Origin: Marinoscillum sp. 108
GTDB taxonomy: Bacteria > Bacteroidota > Bacteroidia > Cytophagales > Cyclobacteriaceae
Direction: 5' to 3'
Length of the DNA: 64,000 bases
Assembly: GCF_902506655.1 (NCBI RefSeq)
Contig: NZ_LR734808.1
Location: 1,984,001 to 2,048,000, forward strand
Within the stretch, counting starts at the first letter, position 1. Each line of letters opens with the position of its first letter. Made by a program: the position numbers and the translations under genes. Shown here one piece after another: positions 1-10,412 of the stretch. A model generated the notes under the pieces. That model was not told where the DNA came from, did not search any database, and saw only the letters and a program-made list of their open reading frames with translations.

Positions 1-1585
1 AATAGTTTTTCACCAGCCAGAAATCTCCAGTGCTCTCCGATTGGTTAAGGCTGTTCACATCATTGGAAAGTACCCCCCACTGATAGGTAGGATGAAAAGC
101 TCTGTTCAATGAGTGGTTTTTGCTGATACCGTACTCTGTTCTAAATTTAAGACCTTTCATCAATTGCAGGTCCGCGAAGAAGTTGGCATACAGTTGCTCT
201 CTTTCAAGCGTGTTATTTCTCATCAAAGCCAATGCCACCGGGTTGGCGCCTATTTCTGCTGAGTTAGCAGTAGGTCCCGCAAAATTGCCATCCAAATCCC
301 GAACAGGTACTGCAGGAGACATCACCAATGACTGGGCGATTACACCATCTCCACCGTCATTCAGGGTGATGACCTCATCAATATCGGCATAAGAAATACT
401 TGTTCCCACCTTAGCCCACTCGTTGACTTTGGCATCTACATTCAATCGCATAGAAACTCTTTCGAATCCTGAGCCGATGATGATTCCATCCTGAGAAAAA
501 TATCCTCCTGACAAGGCATAAGTAAAGGCGTCATTACCACCAGCAAACGACATCTGATGACTCTGCATTGGCGCTACCTCAAACACCTCTTCCTGCCAGT
601 CTGTACCTTCTCCCAATATGGATGGATCCAGGAATCTTTCATTCACATTGATTCCGTCAATCTCGGTGCTCACCGAATTCTGAAATTCAGCGTATTCACG
701 CAAATTCATCATGTCTACCTTTTTAGGCAATGACTGAAAAGCATAATAACCATCATAGGTGATCATGGCTTCTCCGGACTTCCCTCTTCGGGTAGTTACC
801 ATCACCACTCCATTGGCTGCTCGTGAACCGTAGATGGCAGTGGCCGAAGCATCTTTCAACACTTCTATACTTACAATGTCATTGGGGTTGATAGCGGCCA
901 AAGGATTCACCTTATTTTGACCATTGGCTCCACCTGACCAGTCGAAACCAGTGATGGTAGGACCACCGCCATCGATAGGAATACCATCGATTACGTACAG
1001 AGGCTCATTGCCTCCACTCACCGAACTGGTACCACGTATACGAATAGAAACGGCTCCACCTGGAGCACCCGAGTTTTGGTTCACCTGTACTCCGGCGATT
1101 CTACCCTGAAGTGCCTGGTCCATGTTGGTGACCACCGTACCTCTGAGTTTGTCTCCTGAAATAGAAGCTACAGCTCCGGTCAGGTCACTCTTCTTTTGAG
1201 TACCATAGCCTACCACCACTACTTCTTCCAAAGTGGAGATGTCTATGTCCAAAGTCACATCAATACTCGACCTGGTTCCGACAGGGAATTCCTGTGTCTT
1301 AAAACCAACAAAAGAAACCACGAGGGTAGCGTCCTCCGGGACACTAATCTTGTAGTTGCCATCAATATCTGTGATGGTTCCGTTTGTTGTACCTTTCACT
1401 AAGACTGTCACCCCCGGAAGAGTGCTGCCATCTTCTCCCGAAGTAATCACTCCGGAGATTGTTCTTTCCTGACCGAATGCTGTGGTTACACTCAGCGAGA
1501 GGGTAAGGAAAGTCATGAAACAAACTCCCATTAATCGCTTAATAGAACTTTGAATCATTTCACTTCTACTGTAAACCTTTCTCAT
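1..1585 (-). CDS. SusC/RagA-family TonB-dependent receptor, N-terminal part (cut by window edge)
   Basis: Outer-membrane TonB-dependent transporter that would import oligosaccharide with a SusD partner. Reading frame is open from an ATG at 1585 to the window edge (528 codons). After a signal peptide (about residues 1-39) comes a carboxypeptidase-D-like regulatory domain, the SusC signature LEEVVVVGYGTQKKSDLTGAV, and a plug domain with ALQGRIAGVQV, PLYVIDGIP and ATAIYGSRAANGV. The barrel is only partly present. There is no STN domain at the N terminus, unlike the two other SusC proteins here, so it is not expected to signal to an ECF sigma/FecR pair. That agrees with the HTCS regulator encoded just upstream (starting at 6030). 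A susD should follow outside the window. Substrate is inferred from context only. Confidence 0.93.
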   Translation of the reverse strand, partial: MRKVYSRSEMIQSSIKRLMGVCFMTFLTLSLSVTTAFGQERTISGVITSGEDGSTLPGVTVLVKGTTNGTITDIDGNYKISVPEDATLVVSFVGFKTQEFPVGTRSSIDVTLDIDISTLEEVVVVGYGTQKKSDLTGAVASISGDKLRGTVVTNMDQALQGRIAGVQVNQNSGAPGGAVSIRIRGTSSVSGGNEPLYVIDGIPIDGGGPTITGFDWSGGANGQNKVNPLAAINPNDIVSIEVLKDASATAIYGSRAANGVVMVTTRRGKSGEAMITYDGYYAFQSLPKKVDMMNLREYAEFQNSVSTEIDGINVNERFLDPSILGEGTDWQEEVFEVAPMQSHQMSFAGGNDAFTYALSGGYFSQDGIIIGSGFERVSMRLNVDAKVNEWAKVGTSISYADIDEVITLNDGGDGVIAQSLVMSPAVPVRDLDGNFAGPTANSAEIGANPVALALMRNNTLEREQLYANFFADLQLMKGLKFRTEYGISKNHSLNRAFHPTYQWGVLSNDVNSLNQSESTGDFWLVKNY

Positions 1586-1971
1586 AAAATTGACATTTTA
1601 AAAAAATCAAAATTCATTACCATTTAGTTGTTAACACTTCAAAAAAGCATACTTCGTGTATTCGACTTTTATCGAATAATCAATATTAAGCGTTAGCAAA
1701 CTCCCTTAGGTGCATCATTTGCTTACAAAAGGGTATCAAAATGTAAAAGTGTAATTTTGAGTACCTAAAAGCCCTTTTAAGGCTTGAAACGGACATTCTC
1801 AATTGTATTATTCGAAGGAATAGCGCGGCGGTGAATTGGGATATTCTACAACTAAGGGGCAAAAAAAAGAAAATTCGTTACTGAAAACGCTTGCTCATTG
1901 AAAAATCAATAGCTATTAGGTCGAAATACTGCCAAAGCTGTCCGAAGGGGTATGAAATGTTGATATTAGGG
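1586..1971. other. Intergenic region upstream of susC, no gene seen
   Basis: This 386-bp gap lies between the HTCS stop and the susC start and must hold the susC promoter. I see an AT-rich stretch near 1590-1680, a short inverted repeat ATTCGA-N6-TCGAAT at 1660-1677, and a weak AAGCC/GGCTT stem near 1769-1785. None is convincing as a named site. It is the natural place for binding by the HTCS AraC domain. Confidence 0.4.
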
Positions 1972-4900
1972 CTACTTTTCGCCCTTTTGGGCAGTGGCCT
2001 GAGCTGCATACTTCGATGGAAGCATTTTATACTCCATCTTGAAGTACTTGGTGAAATACTTGGGGTTATTGAACCCAACTTTATAAGCCACTTCCGCCAC
2101 ATTGAGCTGGCTCCGCTCTAAAAGGGCGGCAGCTCGTTTGATCCTGATGGAGCGGATAAACTCTATCGGGGTTTTCCCGGTCAGTTCGAGTGTCTTTTTA
2201 TAAAGCTGACCCCTGCTCACCGCCAGTTCCCGGCTAAGCTCCTGTACGGAGAAATCCGAGTTGGAAATATTGACCTCTACCAGCTCCATCGCCTTCATGA
2301 TAAACTGCTCGTCCAGAGAGGTAATCTCGATCTCACGAGGCTTGGCTTCTATACGATGTTCCGAAGCAAAAATGAGTTTTTGAAGCTGCACCGCTGAGCG
2401 AATGCTTTGTACCAGTATTTCGAAATTGAAGGGCTTGGTAATGTATTCGATGGCTCCGGCTTCAAACCCCTCCAGCTTTTGATCGTCAGAGTAATGGGCT
2501 GTCAGCAAGATCACGGGAATGTGCCCCGTGCGTGGATCACCTTTGATCTTCTTACAAAGTTCTATTCCATTGATCTCAGGCATCATGATATCAGACACCA
2601 CCAAATCAGGCTGAAAATTCAGGATCTTCTTCCAGGCTGCCTTGCCATTGGGTGCCTCATAGATGTTGTAGAGTCTTTCCAGGTTATCTTTCAGGTAAAA
2701 CCTAAAATCATCATTGTCATCGGCCAAAAGGATGGTTGCCTTTGAGGCTTCGTGTGGCAGCGGCACTGACTCTTCCATGAAATCATCCACCACATCCTGA
2801 ACTTTGTAGTCACCGGACAGCTTTTTCATGGGGAGTTCAAAAATGAACGAGCTGCCTTTTTCCATTTCGCTTTCTACCCAGATGTTTCCACCGTGCATTT
2901 CCACAAACTCCTTGGTAATGGACAAACCAATACCGCTTCCATGGTTGAGATTTGCTGTATGCTTGTTGTCCACCTGGAAAAACCTGTTGAATATATCTCC
3001 CTGACGCTCTTTGGGTATACCAATACCATCGTCGGTCACACTAAAACGAATGGTGTGAATGTCTTCCCTGTAAGCAATGTCACTGACTTTCACCACTACC
3101 CTACCTCCCGTATGAGTAAACTTAAAGGCATTTGAAAGGAGGTTAAACATGATCTTTTCCATCTTGTCCCGATCAAACAAAGTCAGGAACTCCGATAGGT
3201 TGCTTTCAAAATCCAGCCGAACACGGCGGTCAGCCGAAAGGTCAGAAAACGACTCTACAATGCTATTTGTAAAATCAATCACATCTCCGGTAGCCAATGA
3301 GATTCTGTGCTGATTGGCCTCCATCTTTCTGAAATCCAGCAACTGATTGACCAGTGTTAACAACCTTTTGGCATTCCTGAAAATCAACTGAAAGTGCTTT
3401 TGATCCTGTGGATCTGTGCTTTTCTTCAGCATGCGCTCGATTGGAGTGAGGATGAGGGTGAGTGGCGTGCGAAACTCATGGCTGATGTTGGTGAAGAATT
3501 TGATCTTCATCATATCCAACTCATGGAGGCGCGTGGCTTCCATCTGATCCTGTGTGACCTTGGCACGAAAACGCTCCTTCTGAATGATCGCCCTGCGTGT
3601 AAGGAAGAGTACCAGGAGAACAAAGAGAACATAGATCAAATTGGCCAGAGGAGTCTTCCAAAAAGGGGTCAGAATCACGATATCGATGGCTATGGGCTCA
3701 TCGCTCCATTGATGCGTCCTGTCAGAGGCCATTACCTCAAAACGATAGTTTCCCGGATCCAGGTTCGTATAATTGGCACGGTGTACATTGGCCCGCTGTA
3801 TCCAGTCCTGATCAAAACCCACCAACCGATACTTGTACACGGTATTTTCCTGTTGGTAAAAATTGAGGGAGGTAAACTCCAGCGTAAAAGAATTTTCGGA
3901 GGGCTCCAGCACGAGTTTTTCTACGTTATTAATACCTCGTTCAAACCACTTTCTTCCGTTATATTCATCTCCGGGCTTAATGAGCCTGTTGGACAGGTAA
4001 AAATCCAGAAAGACGAGTTTGTTTTCCTCGTTGGTCACTTTGATGGCTTCCGGATCAAACACGTTTAGCCCGTTTTTACCACCAAAAGCCAAATGGCCAT
4101 TTTTGAGTCTGAGGGCAGACCGCTCGTTGAACATATCACCCTGAAGTCCGTCAGAAATATCAAAATTCTCGAAAATTGGCGCCTCGTTTTCAAAATGAAG
4201 TTTGGACAGTCCCGTATAAGTACCCAGCCAGATGTTGCCATCCAAATCTTCCATGACCGAGGTAACGATGTTTTCCGGCAACCCATCTTCCTTCACAAAG
4301 GAGTCAAAATCGTTCGTCGCCCTGTTGAACCGGCTCAAACCATACATGGTACCTACCCAAATACTATTTTCATGATCGCAGTAGATATCCAAAATGGAGT
4401 TATTCACCAAAGAGCGGTCATTTCCCTCCTCCTTGAGCAAGTGAGTCATGGTGCCATCTGCATAGTTATAGGCCTCTATTCCATAGCCTGTCCCTATCCA
4501 GATATTCCCATCCTTATCTTCACACAGTGAGGTCACATAGTTTGAGTGTATCCCCTGATTGTCCAGCCCAAAATGGTGAATTTTGTTAAAATCCGCATCG
4601 TACACATCTACACCACCTTTGAGCGTTCCTACCCAGATCAACCCTCTGGAATCGAGGAGCAGGTTCCAAATGCTGTTATCACTAATGGAGTTGGAATCTT
4701 CAGGGTTGTGATAATAGGCCTTGAATTTCTTACCATCGAAATAATTCAACCCTCCAAAGTAAGTCCCCAACCAGAGCCCCCCATTAGCGCCCGGTGCCAT
4801 GCTGACTACAATGTCTGAGCTGATACTTTTTGGATCATTCTCTTTGTGTCTGTAATTGGTAAACTCCCCTTTTCTCAGGTCAAAGTGAACCAACCCACCT

Positions 4901-6030
4901 CCATCTGTGCCTATCCAGAGATTACCCTCGTCATCCTCTACCAGGGGCCAGATGTCATTGGCATTGGGCGTTTGATTATCCGTTTGTTTATAGAAATTAA
5001 ATGACACTGACTTAGGCGAAAAGTAGTTGACTCCTCCCTTGTTGGTACCTATCCACACGAGACCAGTACGGTCCTGATAGAGCGCAATGATGCTGTTGTG
5101 ACTGAGTGACCTGGGATCCGAAGGGTTGTTGCTAAAGCTCTGCAACTTCCAATCAGCTTTGGAGATCATGGTGAGCCCGCCATGATCCGCTCCGATGATA
5201 ATGCGCTCAGATTCGTCCTGAATGATACCTGTGACGAGGTTAGATCCAAGATCTTTATTATCTAAATGAATACAGGTGCCTACCGATGGGCGGTAATAGC
5301 AAACCCCAAAAGAGTATGCCGAGCTGTAAAACCAATAATCTCCATCCTTGTCAATGAAGACCGTCAGTCCCTGAATATTCGCGATGTGCTCGGGATAACG
5401 CATAAAGCTGCTGTTTCGCAAATCAGACACATCTGCCAGTTCTATTTCACCATCCAAATGCACGAGGGCCATATTGCCCTTATTGTCGGGTTGTACAGAG
5501 GATACATCCCGGTACGCACCTCCGTAGTGATAAATCTCTTTGGTGTCACTCAGGTATTTTTTCACCCCGATGTTATCAATCACAAACCAGAAGTTGCCCA
5601 ATCCATCCTTTACCATGACGCTCAGGTTGTAATGATTGATGTCTAGCTCAGCCAGCAGCGGCCGGATATCTACATAGCTTTCCTTGTAGATATCGTAAGC
5701 AAAAACTCCGTAATCAGATTTGATCCAAAGATATCCTTCCGGGCCTTCTTTGATCCAGACGATATTTTGATCACTTAAGGAGAATGAGTTATCATCTTCA
5801 TGCTCAATGACTTTAATGCTATTGCCATCATACCTATTGAGACCAGAACGGGTGCCAAACCACATGAAGCCCAGCTGATCTTTGTAAATGGAAGTGACAC
5901 GATTATGCGACAACCCATCTCGGGTATCCAGCTTTTCGAAACGAATCTGTGAGAATTGTCCAAAGCTGACTTGTGTAAACACCAGCCAGAAGAGCACCAA
6001 CAAAAGTTTAATGTTGCGCATTTTCGTCAT
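1972..6030 (-). CDS. Hybrid two-component system regulator (HTCS)
   Basis: One-protein sensor and regulator of 1352 aa that spans the inner membrane, senses oligosaccharide in the periplasm and activates polysaccharide utilisation genes. Order: signal peptide (1-24), a long row of two-component propeller repeats (WIGTxxGGV-type motifs, about 30-700), a Y_Y_Y domain (about 715-785), one membrane span near 797-818, histidine kinase with SHEFRTPL (phospho-acceptor His near 851) and ATPase motifs, a receiver with VVSDIMMPE (Asp near 1146), and a C-terminal AraC-type HTH (about 1240-1340). Length and order are normal for HTCS. It lies between the GH27/esterase/GH26 group and the STN-less susC, so these are its likely targets. 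The ligand, perhaps a mannan oligosaccharide, is inferred. Confidence 0.96.
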   Translation of the reverse strand: MTKMRNIKLLLVLFWLVFTQVSFGQFSQIRFEKLDTRDGLSHNRVTSIYKDQLGFMWFGTRSGLNRYDGNSIKVIEHEDDNSFSLSDQNIVWIKEGPEGYLWIKSDYGVFAYDIYKESYVDIRPLLAELDINHYNLSVMVKDGLGNFWFVIDNIGVKKYLSDTKEIYHYGGAYRDVSSVQPDNKGNMALVHLDGEIELADVSDLRNSSFMRYPEHIANIQGLTVFIDKDGDYWFYSSAYSFGVCYYRPSVGTCIHLDNKDLGSNLVTGIIQDESERIIIGADHGGLTMISKADWKLQSFSNNPSDPRSLSHNSIIALYQDRTGLVWIGTNKGGVNYFSPKSVSFNFYKQTDNQTPNANDIWPLVEDDEGNLWIGTDGGGLVHFDLRKGEFTNYRHKENDPKSISSDIVVSMAPGANGGLWLGTYFGGLNYFDGKKFKAYYHNPEDSNSISDNSIWNLLLDSRGLIWVGTLKGGVDVYDADFNKIHHFGLDNQGIHSNYVTSLCEDKDGNIWIGTGYGIEAYNYADGTMTHLLKEEGNDRSLVNNSILDIYCDHENSIWVGTMYGLSRFNRATNDFDSFVKEDGLPENIVTSVMEDLDGNIWLGTYTGLSKLHFENEAPIFENFDISDGLQGDMFNERSALRLKNGHLAFGGKNGLNVFDPEAIKVTNEENKLVFLDFYLSNRLIKPGDEYNGRKWFERGINNVEKLVLEPSENSFTLEFTSLNFYQQENTVYKYRLVGFDQDWIQRANVHRANYTNLDPGNYRFEVMASDRTHQWSDEPIAIDIVILTPFWKTPLANLIYVLFVLLVLFLTRRAIIQKERFRAKVTQDQMEATRLHELDMMKIKFFTNISHEFRTPLTLILTPIERMLKKSTDPQDQKHFQLIFRNAKRLLTLVNQLLDFRKMEANQHRISLATGDVIDFTNSIVESFSDLSADRRVRLDFESNLSEFLTLFDRDKMEKIMFNLLSNAFKFTHTGGRVVVKVSDIAYREDIHTIRFSVTDDGIGIPKERQGDIFNRFFQVDNKHTANLNHGSGIGLSITKEFVEMHGGNIWVESEMEKGSSFIFELPMKKLSGDYKVQDVVDDFMEESVPLPHEASKATILLADDNDDFRFYLKDNLERLYNIYEAPNGKAAWKKILNFQPDLVVSDIMMPEINGIELCKKIKGDPRTGHIPVILLTAHYSDDQKLEGFEAGAIEYITKPFNFEILVQSIRSAVQLQKLIFASEHRIEAKPREIEITSLDEQFIMKAMELVEVNISNSDFSVQELSRELAVSRGQLYKKTLELTGKTPIEFIRSIRIKRAAALLERSQLNVAEVAYKVGFNNPKYFTKYFKMEYKMLPSKYAAQATAQKGEK

Positions 6031-6105
6031 TTTGGGTTGGCAATGGGGTTGGTACTCAATATAATCATTTGCATTGAAAGTATCCTTACAATTTAGACGA
6101 GAGGC

Positions 6106-7308
6106 CTAGTTTGCAGAGAGCCTAAACATGAGCACATCATGGCCAGGAATACTCGCTTTGAGTACTTTTTTAGTGGTCCCCTGCTGCTTCCCGGACCATA
6201 CATTCAATAAGTCATAAGTGTTTCGGGTAAAATCAAAGGTATAGTCAAAATCAGGATCTTTCATTGGATTTGATTTCCAATCAAAATTAAGGTCCAATGG
6301 CTCCACAGCTCGGTTCAAGAAACAAACTGCCAGGTCTCCTTTTGCCAGAGGCTTCACCCACACTTCAAAATTTTCATCATCAATGTGCTTAAATGCCTGA
6401 ATTCCCAGAGTATCCTGATCGATCGCTATCACTTCCTTATTCGTGAGGATAGCGATGGTCTCCGGGGACATATTCCGAAGGTCGTTACCGGCTATGAGCG
6501 GTGCAGCCATCATGGCCCAGAGCGAAAAGTGCGCACGATCTTCATTCACGGTCATTCCATTGCCTATCTCCATCATATCCGGATCATTCCAATGGTCTGG
6601 CCCCGCATACTTTCTAATGTCCTTTCTCATATCCAGGATCTGAAGCACTCCCCAGCTGGACCATGTACCGTGGTTATATTCACAGTCGAAGCAGTTGTAG
6701 ATATCTCCGGTAGTGCGCCACAGGTGACCAATGGGCCCAGCCCACTCCCAGGGCTGATTGTCTCCCCACTCACATATACTCAGTACTATCGGCCTTCCTG
6801 CTTCATACAGGGCATCTCTCATGGTCAGATAAGCGCCCTCAGCTTTGAGTCCTTCTGTATTACACCAGTCATATTTCAGATAATCCACACCCCAGCTGGC
6901 GTACCGCTGTGCATCCTGATACTCACGCCCCCTGCTGCCGGGCCGACCACCACACGTTTGCCATCCGGCATCCGAGTAGATCCCAAACTTCAGGCCTTTA
7001 GAATGTATGTAGTCTGCAAGCGCCTTTATACCGGAAGGAAACCTGACCGGATCGGGCTGGATGAACCCAAGGCTATCCCGTTCACCATGCCAGCAGTCAT
7101 CGATCACGATGTATTCATAACCAGCATCTTTGAGTCCACTCGCCACCATGGCATCTGCGGTCTCCCTGATGAGACTTTCGGTCACATCACAAGAAAATTT
7201 ATTCCAACTGTTCCACCCCATAGGAGGAGTAAGCGCCAGTCCGTCAAACTTCTGGGCACCTGCCAGAAACACGCTCAGGGTAAATATTATTGACAAGGTA
7301 GTTTTCAT
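6106..7308 (-). CDS. GH27 alpha-galactosidase
   Basis: Exported enzyme of 400 aa expected to remove alpha-1,6-galactose side chains from galactomannan. It has a signal peptide (about 1-18), the family start LTPPMGWNSWNKF, the motif YLKYDWCN with nucleophile Asp147, and WRTTGDI with acid/base Asp202, then NDPDMMEIGNG and a C-terminal beta domain. Both catalytic residues are present and length is usual for GH27. Its start lies 35 bp beyond the stop of the acetylesterase gene, so the two are probably cotranscribed with the GH26 mannanase. Together they deacetylate, debranch and cut galactomannan. A related activity such as beta-L-arabinopyranosidase exists in GH27 but fits the context less well. 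Confidence 0.95.
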   Translation of the reverse strand: MKTTLSIIFTLSVFLAGAQKFDGLALTPPMGWNSWNKFSCDVTESLIRETADAMVASGLKDAGYEYIVIDDCWHGERDSLGFIQPDPVRFPSGIKALADYIHSKGLKFGIYSDAGWQTCGGRPGSRGREYQDAQRYASWGVDYLKYDWCNTEGLKAEGAYLTMRDALYEAGRPIVLSICEWGDNQPWEWAGPIGHLWRTTGDIYNCFDCEYNHGTWSSWGVLQILDMRKDIRKYAGPDHWNDPDMMEIGNGMTVNEDRAHFSLWAMMAAPLIAGNDLRNMSPETIAILTNKEVIAIDQDTLGIQAFKHIDDENFEVWVKPLAKGDLAVCFLNRAVEPLDLNFDWKSNPMKDPDFDYTFDFTRNTYDLLNVWSGKQQGTTKKVLKASIPGHDVLMFRLSAN

Positions 7309-7343
7309 GGTCTCTTGAAAATTGCTGGTTGATCTAATGACAC

Positions 7344-9239
7344 TTATTGATCTGTTCTAAAAGGCACCGCAGGTAAGCCTTCCTTGTTGTACAGATTACA
7401 GGCAGGATTGTCCGCCCAGGCATATCTGACATACTCAGGGTTGGCAATCTGATCATTCCAGACCACCACCTGGTCGCCTTCTATTTTGGCTTCTGCCCAG
7501 ACAAACTGCTTGTCGGCACCCGCTATAGCGAAACCCACAGGATCCCCAGAAGTGGTCATCAAACCACTACCCACCTGATCGAAACTGAGAATGATGCGGT
7601 CTCCCTGTATTTCCTGTGAACTAAAAGATGGCCCTGAAAAAACAACCTCCTCATTGAAAACCACTTTGCGCGCCGCAGCCCATAGTCTCCTACCAACATC
7701 CTGCTTGTTTCTGGGGTGAATGTCATTGGCCTCCCCAATATCTATGATGGTAGCCATTCCGGTATTGGGCAACTGTAGTGCCTGAGTCTGAGCTTCGCGA
7801 AGTTCGGCCCACTGACTCTCCTGTGGCAGATCTTTTCTTTCCATAAAATTGGCTAACTGAACAAAGAGGAAAGGAAAATTGCCCTGACGCCAGCGAATCC
7901 TCCAGTCTTCGATCATGGCCTCAAAGAGCTCATTGTAAAGGTGGGGTTTATCAGCATTGCTTTCCCCCTGGTACCATATAGCTCCGCGAATGCCATAGCC
8001 CGCTATTGGCTGAATCATGCCATTATACAACACTCCCGGCTTCCAGTTGAACCGCTCCACTTTCGGCATGGCCGGTTCAAGGGTATTAGAGTACTTCCAT
8101 TCTCCCTCAAGGCTCTGCTTCTTACCAGATGCCTCCAGCCACATCTCTCCAGATCGACCGATCCACACCCTGTTATCCCAACTGTTGCTGGCACGAATGG
8201 CAATCACATTATCTCCCTTTCGGGCAATATCCGGAGATATCTCCACTATCCCTGTGCTGTCCTGCCAGCTTTCTTTTGATACCAATTGTCCATTCATAAA
8301 AACCGAACACAGCTGGGTAATCTCACCCATATAGAGCCGCACTCCCTTGGCAGACTTCAAATTGACATGCTTTCTCACCCACACAAAATCCATAATAGGC
8401 TCCTTGTTGGGCAATGAGACCGTCTTCCACGCTGAATCATCATACTCCACCAAATGAGCTCCCAAAGACATGAAAGAGGTTTCATCCCCAATCAACTCCC
8501 ATTTAAGCTTTTCTCTATCATCATTGGCCTTCTTCAGTGCTTCCCAATCTATAGTAGCATCCAGCATTTCGGCTGCTGTCTTTTCATACCCGGGCACTTC
8601 CAATAAGCGCTCGGCTGAGGTCCAGGCCTCAGCAGGAGTGCCGCCCCAGTTGCTCTGGATCAGCCCCACGGGTACACCTTTCTCCAGGTGATTACTCTTG
8701 GCAAAGAACCATCCTACAGCGGAAATATCTGCAGCGGTTTTCGGGCCCGCGACTCTCCACTCTCCTCCACTGATATTATCCTGAGGTGATAAAGCCAGTT
8801 CTCTGGGTACATCAAAAAATCTGATCTGAGGATAGTCACTATCCGCGATCTCAGCTTCCCAGTTATTAATCTTTCCCCCTAGCTTCCACTCCATATTGGA
8901 CTGGCCACCAGCCACCCACACATCACCAAACCACACATCTGTCAGCTCTATCCGAGTGGATGCCTTCACCGCTACGGTATAGGGCCCTCCTGCTACATGA
9001 GAAGGGTAAAGAACCTCCCATTTGCCTTCCGGACTTGTTTTGGTAGTCACGGCAAATCCATCAACCTCTACAGATATCTGCTCATTAGGTGCTGCCCATC
9101 CCCAAAATCTAACATTTTGATCGCGCTGGAGCACCATATGATCCCCGAAGACCTGAGGTAGCACAAGCTGAGCCTCAGCCCATGAGGGCATCACAAGCAT
9201 AAAAATTACGATGGTTAAAGGTCTGAACAATCTGATCAT
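7344..9239 (-). CDS. SASA-family carbohydrate acetylesterase (sialate O-acetylesterase-like)
   Basis: Exported SGNH-fold esterase of 631 aa. Sialate O-acetylesterase is the usual database name, but in a mannan locus the likely job is removing O-acetyl groups from mannan. Signal peptide about 1-23. A beta-sandwich precedes GGQSNMEW, with catalytic Ser near 114. A jelly-roll galactose-binding-like domain is inserted around 255-395. The second half carries AIWYQGESN and the DIHPRNK motif with the catalytic His. Its start is 12 bp past the GH26 stop. It is a paralogue of the gene at 60881-62815, with the same architecture and many shared motifs (VWFGDVW, AIWYQGESNA, NPEYVRYAWADNP). Substrate is inferred. 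Confidence 0.9.
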   Translation of the reverse strand: MIRLFRPLTIVIFMLVMPSWAEAQLVLPQVFGDHMVLQRDQNVRFWGWAAPNEQISVEVDGFAVTTKTSPEGKWEVLYPSHVAGGPYTVAVKASTRIELTDVWFGDVWVAGGQSNMEWKLGGKINNWEAEIADSDYPQIRFFDVPRELALSPQDNISGGEWRVAGPKTAADISAVGWFFAKSNHLEKGVPVGLIQSNWGGTPAEAWTSAERLLEVPGYEKTAAEMLDATIDWEALKKANDDREKLKWELIGDETSFMSLGAHLVEYDDSAWKTVSLPNKEPIMDFVWVRKHVNLKSAKGVRLYMGEITQLCSVFMNGQLVSKESWQDSTGIVEISPDIARKGDNVIAIRASNSWDNRVWIGRSGEMWLEASGKKQSLEGEWKYSNTLEPAMPKVERFNWKPGVLYNGMIQPIAGYGIRGAIWYQGESNADKPHLYNELFEAMIEDWRIRWRQGNFPFLFVQLANFMERKDLPQESQWAELREAQTQALQLPNTGMATIIDIGEANDIHPRNKQDVGRRLWAAARKVVFNEEVVFSGPSFSSQEIQGDRIILSFDQVGSGLMTTSGDPVGFAIAGADKQFVWAEAKIEGDQVVVWNDQIANPEYVRYAWADNPACNLYNKEGLPAVPFRTDQ

Positions 9240-9251
9240 GGCTGTAAGCTA

Positions 9252-10412
9252 TTACTTATCACTACTCTTTAGGGCTTTTCCTCGCTTGTAAGGGTTATTC
9301 ATGTCTTTCTCAAAGTAAGTCAAAGGGTCTTCGTCAAACTTCTGAAAGTCCGGTACACTGGGGTGCCCGGCATAGGGAGCGTAATGGTGTGTGGTGTTGG
9401 CATTGCGCCATACCAGCACCCATGCAATGTCTATTTCCTGGTCGTTGGCTTTGATGGGGTTCAGAATAATCTCCGTAAACCAATCGGGCTTAGTCACACC
9501 CTCCAGGCCCGTCTCTGTCAAGGCTGCCACTTTTCCTTTTTCCCGGGCTATTTTAGTAATTAGTTTGAGGCTCTGAATGAAATTTTCCTGCTGCTCCGGG
9601 GTATTCGGGCCACCAATGCGGCCTACATCTCCATAGTTATCTATGCCAATGATGTCTACATACTCATCACCAGGATACCCATACAGGTAATTCTGCTCAG
9701 GAATGGTATCTAACCGCAGGCGGCTCCTGTCTGGTGAAAAGGCATAAAGCAAGTGATGGATGTTCTTTTCATTTTTGAGGTAATCAACTGTAAACTGAAA
9801 AAGCGCTATGTACTCTGCTTCAGTGCAGTTGCCTTTTCCCCACCAAAACCAGTCTCCATTATGCTCATGCCAGGGTCTGAATACGATGGGAATTCGTGTG
9901 AATGTAGTTCGCATGCCCTCGAGCATCTCGGCCAGCAAATCCAGTTGCTCTACAAATTCGGCATGTTTGGATCCTCCCGGCAAAATATCCGCCACCGACG
10001 GGGTTTTATCCCAACTGTTAGTACCAGTAGTCAGGTTGTCCAGATGCCAGGAAAGGGTATTGATCGTACCCATTTTGTAAGCCTTCTTTATCCATGTCTT
10101 CATATTACTGAAACGGATGTCATCCAGGTTGCTTTCGCGATCCAGACGGCTTCCCACATCCCAGCCATGCACCGCCGGGAAGCTTCCAGCGGTTTCCTTC
10201 ACATCCGAACGTCCCTCCTCGGCCTTCCAGCCCACTCCATAGGCCTGATCATCCTGATGACCAAACATGAAGCCTTGTGAGGAAATCGCATGCAAATTGG
10301 TAAGTAGGTTTCGCGTTTTTTTGGTGGCCTTTTGATCAATAGGCGTCTGGGCAGATAATGATAACCCAAGCAATAGAAAAGATAGGTATGAAATGCGCTT
10401 TTTGTAGTTCAT
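9252..10412 (-). CDS. GH26 endo-beta-1,4-mannanase
   Basis: Exported mannanase of 386 aa that cleaves internal beta-1,4-mannosidic bonds. Signal peptide about 1-21 (ends SLSAQ), so it is periplasmic or secreted; there is no lipobox and no sorting domain. The GH26 barrel shows HLDN near 123-126, FRPWHEHNGDWFWWG with acid/base Glu183, and ALTETGLEG with nucleophile Glu300. It is the first gene after a terminator at 10488-10508, so it probably starts a separate transcript that continues into the esterase and GH27. One of three GH26 genes here, and closest in build to the lipoprotein GH26 at 31198-32403. Confidence 0.95.
   Translation of the reverse strand: MNYKKRISYLSFLLLGLSLSAQTPIDQKATKKTRNLLTNLHAISSQGFMFGHQDDQAYGVGWKAEEGRSDVKETAGSFPAVHGWDVGSRLDRESNLDDIRFSNMKTWIKKAYKMGTINTLSWHLDNLTTGTNSWDKTPSVADILPGGSKHAEFVEQLDLLAEMLEGMRTTFTRIPIVFRPWHEHNGDWFWWGKGNCTEAEYIALFQFTVDYLKNEKNIHHLLYAFSPDRSRLRLDTIPEQNYLYGYPGDEYVDIIGIDNYGDVGRIGGPNTPEQQENFIQSLKLITKIAREKGKVAALTETGLEGVTKPDWFTEIILNPIKANDQEIDIAWVLVWRNANTTHHYAPYAGHPSVPDFQKFDEDPLTYFEKDMNNPYKRGKALKSSDK

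Noticed and set aside
1660-1677. Inverted repeat ATTCGA-N6-TCGAAT before the first susC
   Set aside because: Only 6-bp arms and not repeated at other candidate HTCS targets, so not called as an operator.
1769-1785. AAGCC/GGCTT hairpin after the HTCS gene
   Set aside because: Five base pairs and few following T; too weak for a terminator call.
3394-4068. Open frame of 224 codons on the plus strand
   Set aside because: Antisense to the kinase part of the HTCS gene; no start context or domain.
6385-7293. Open frame of 302 codons on the plus strand
   Set aside because: Antisense shadow of the GH27 gene.
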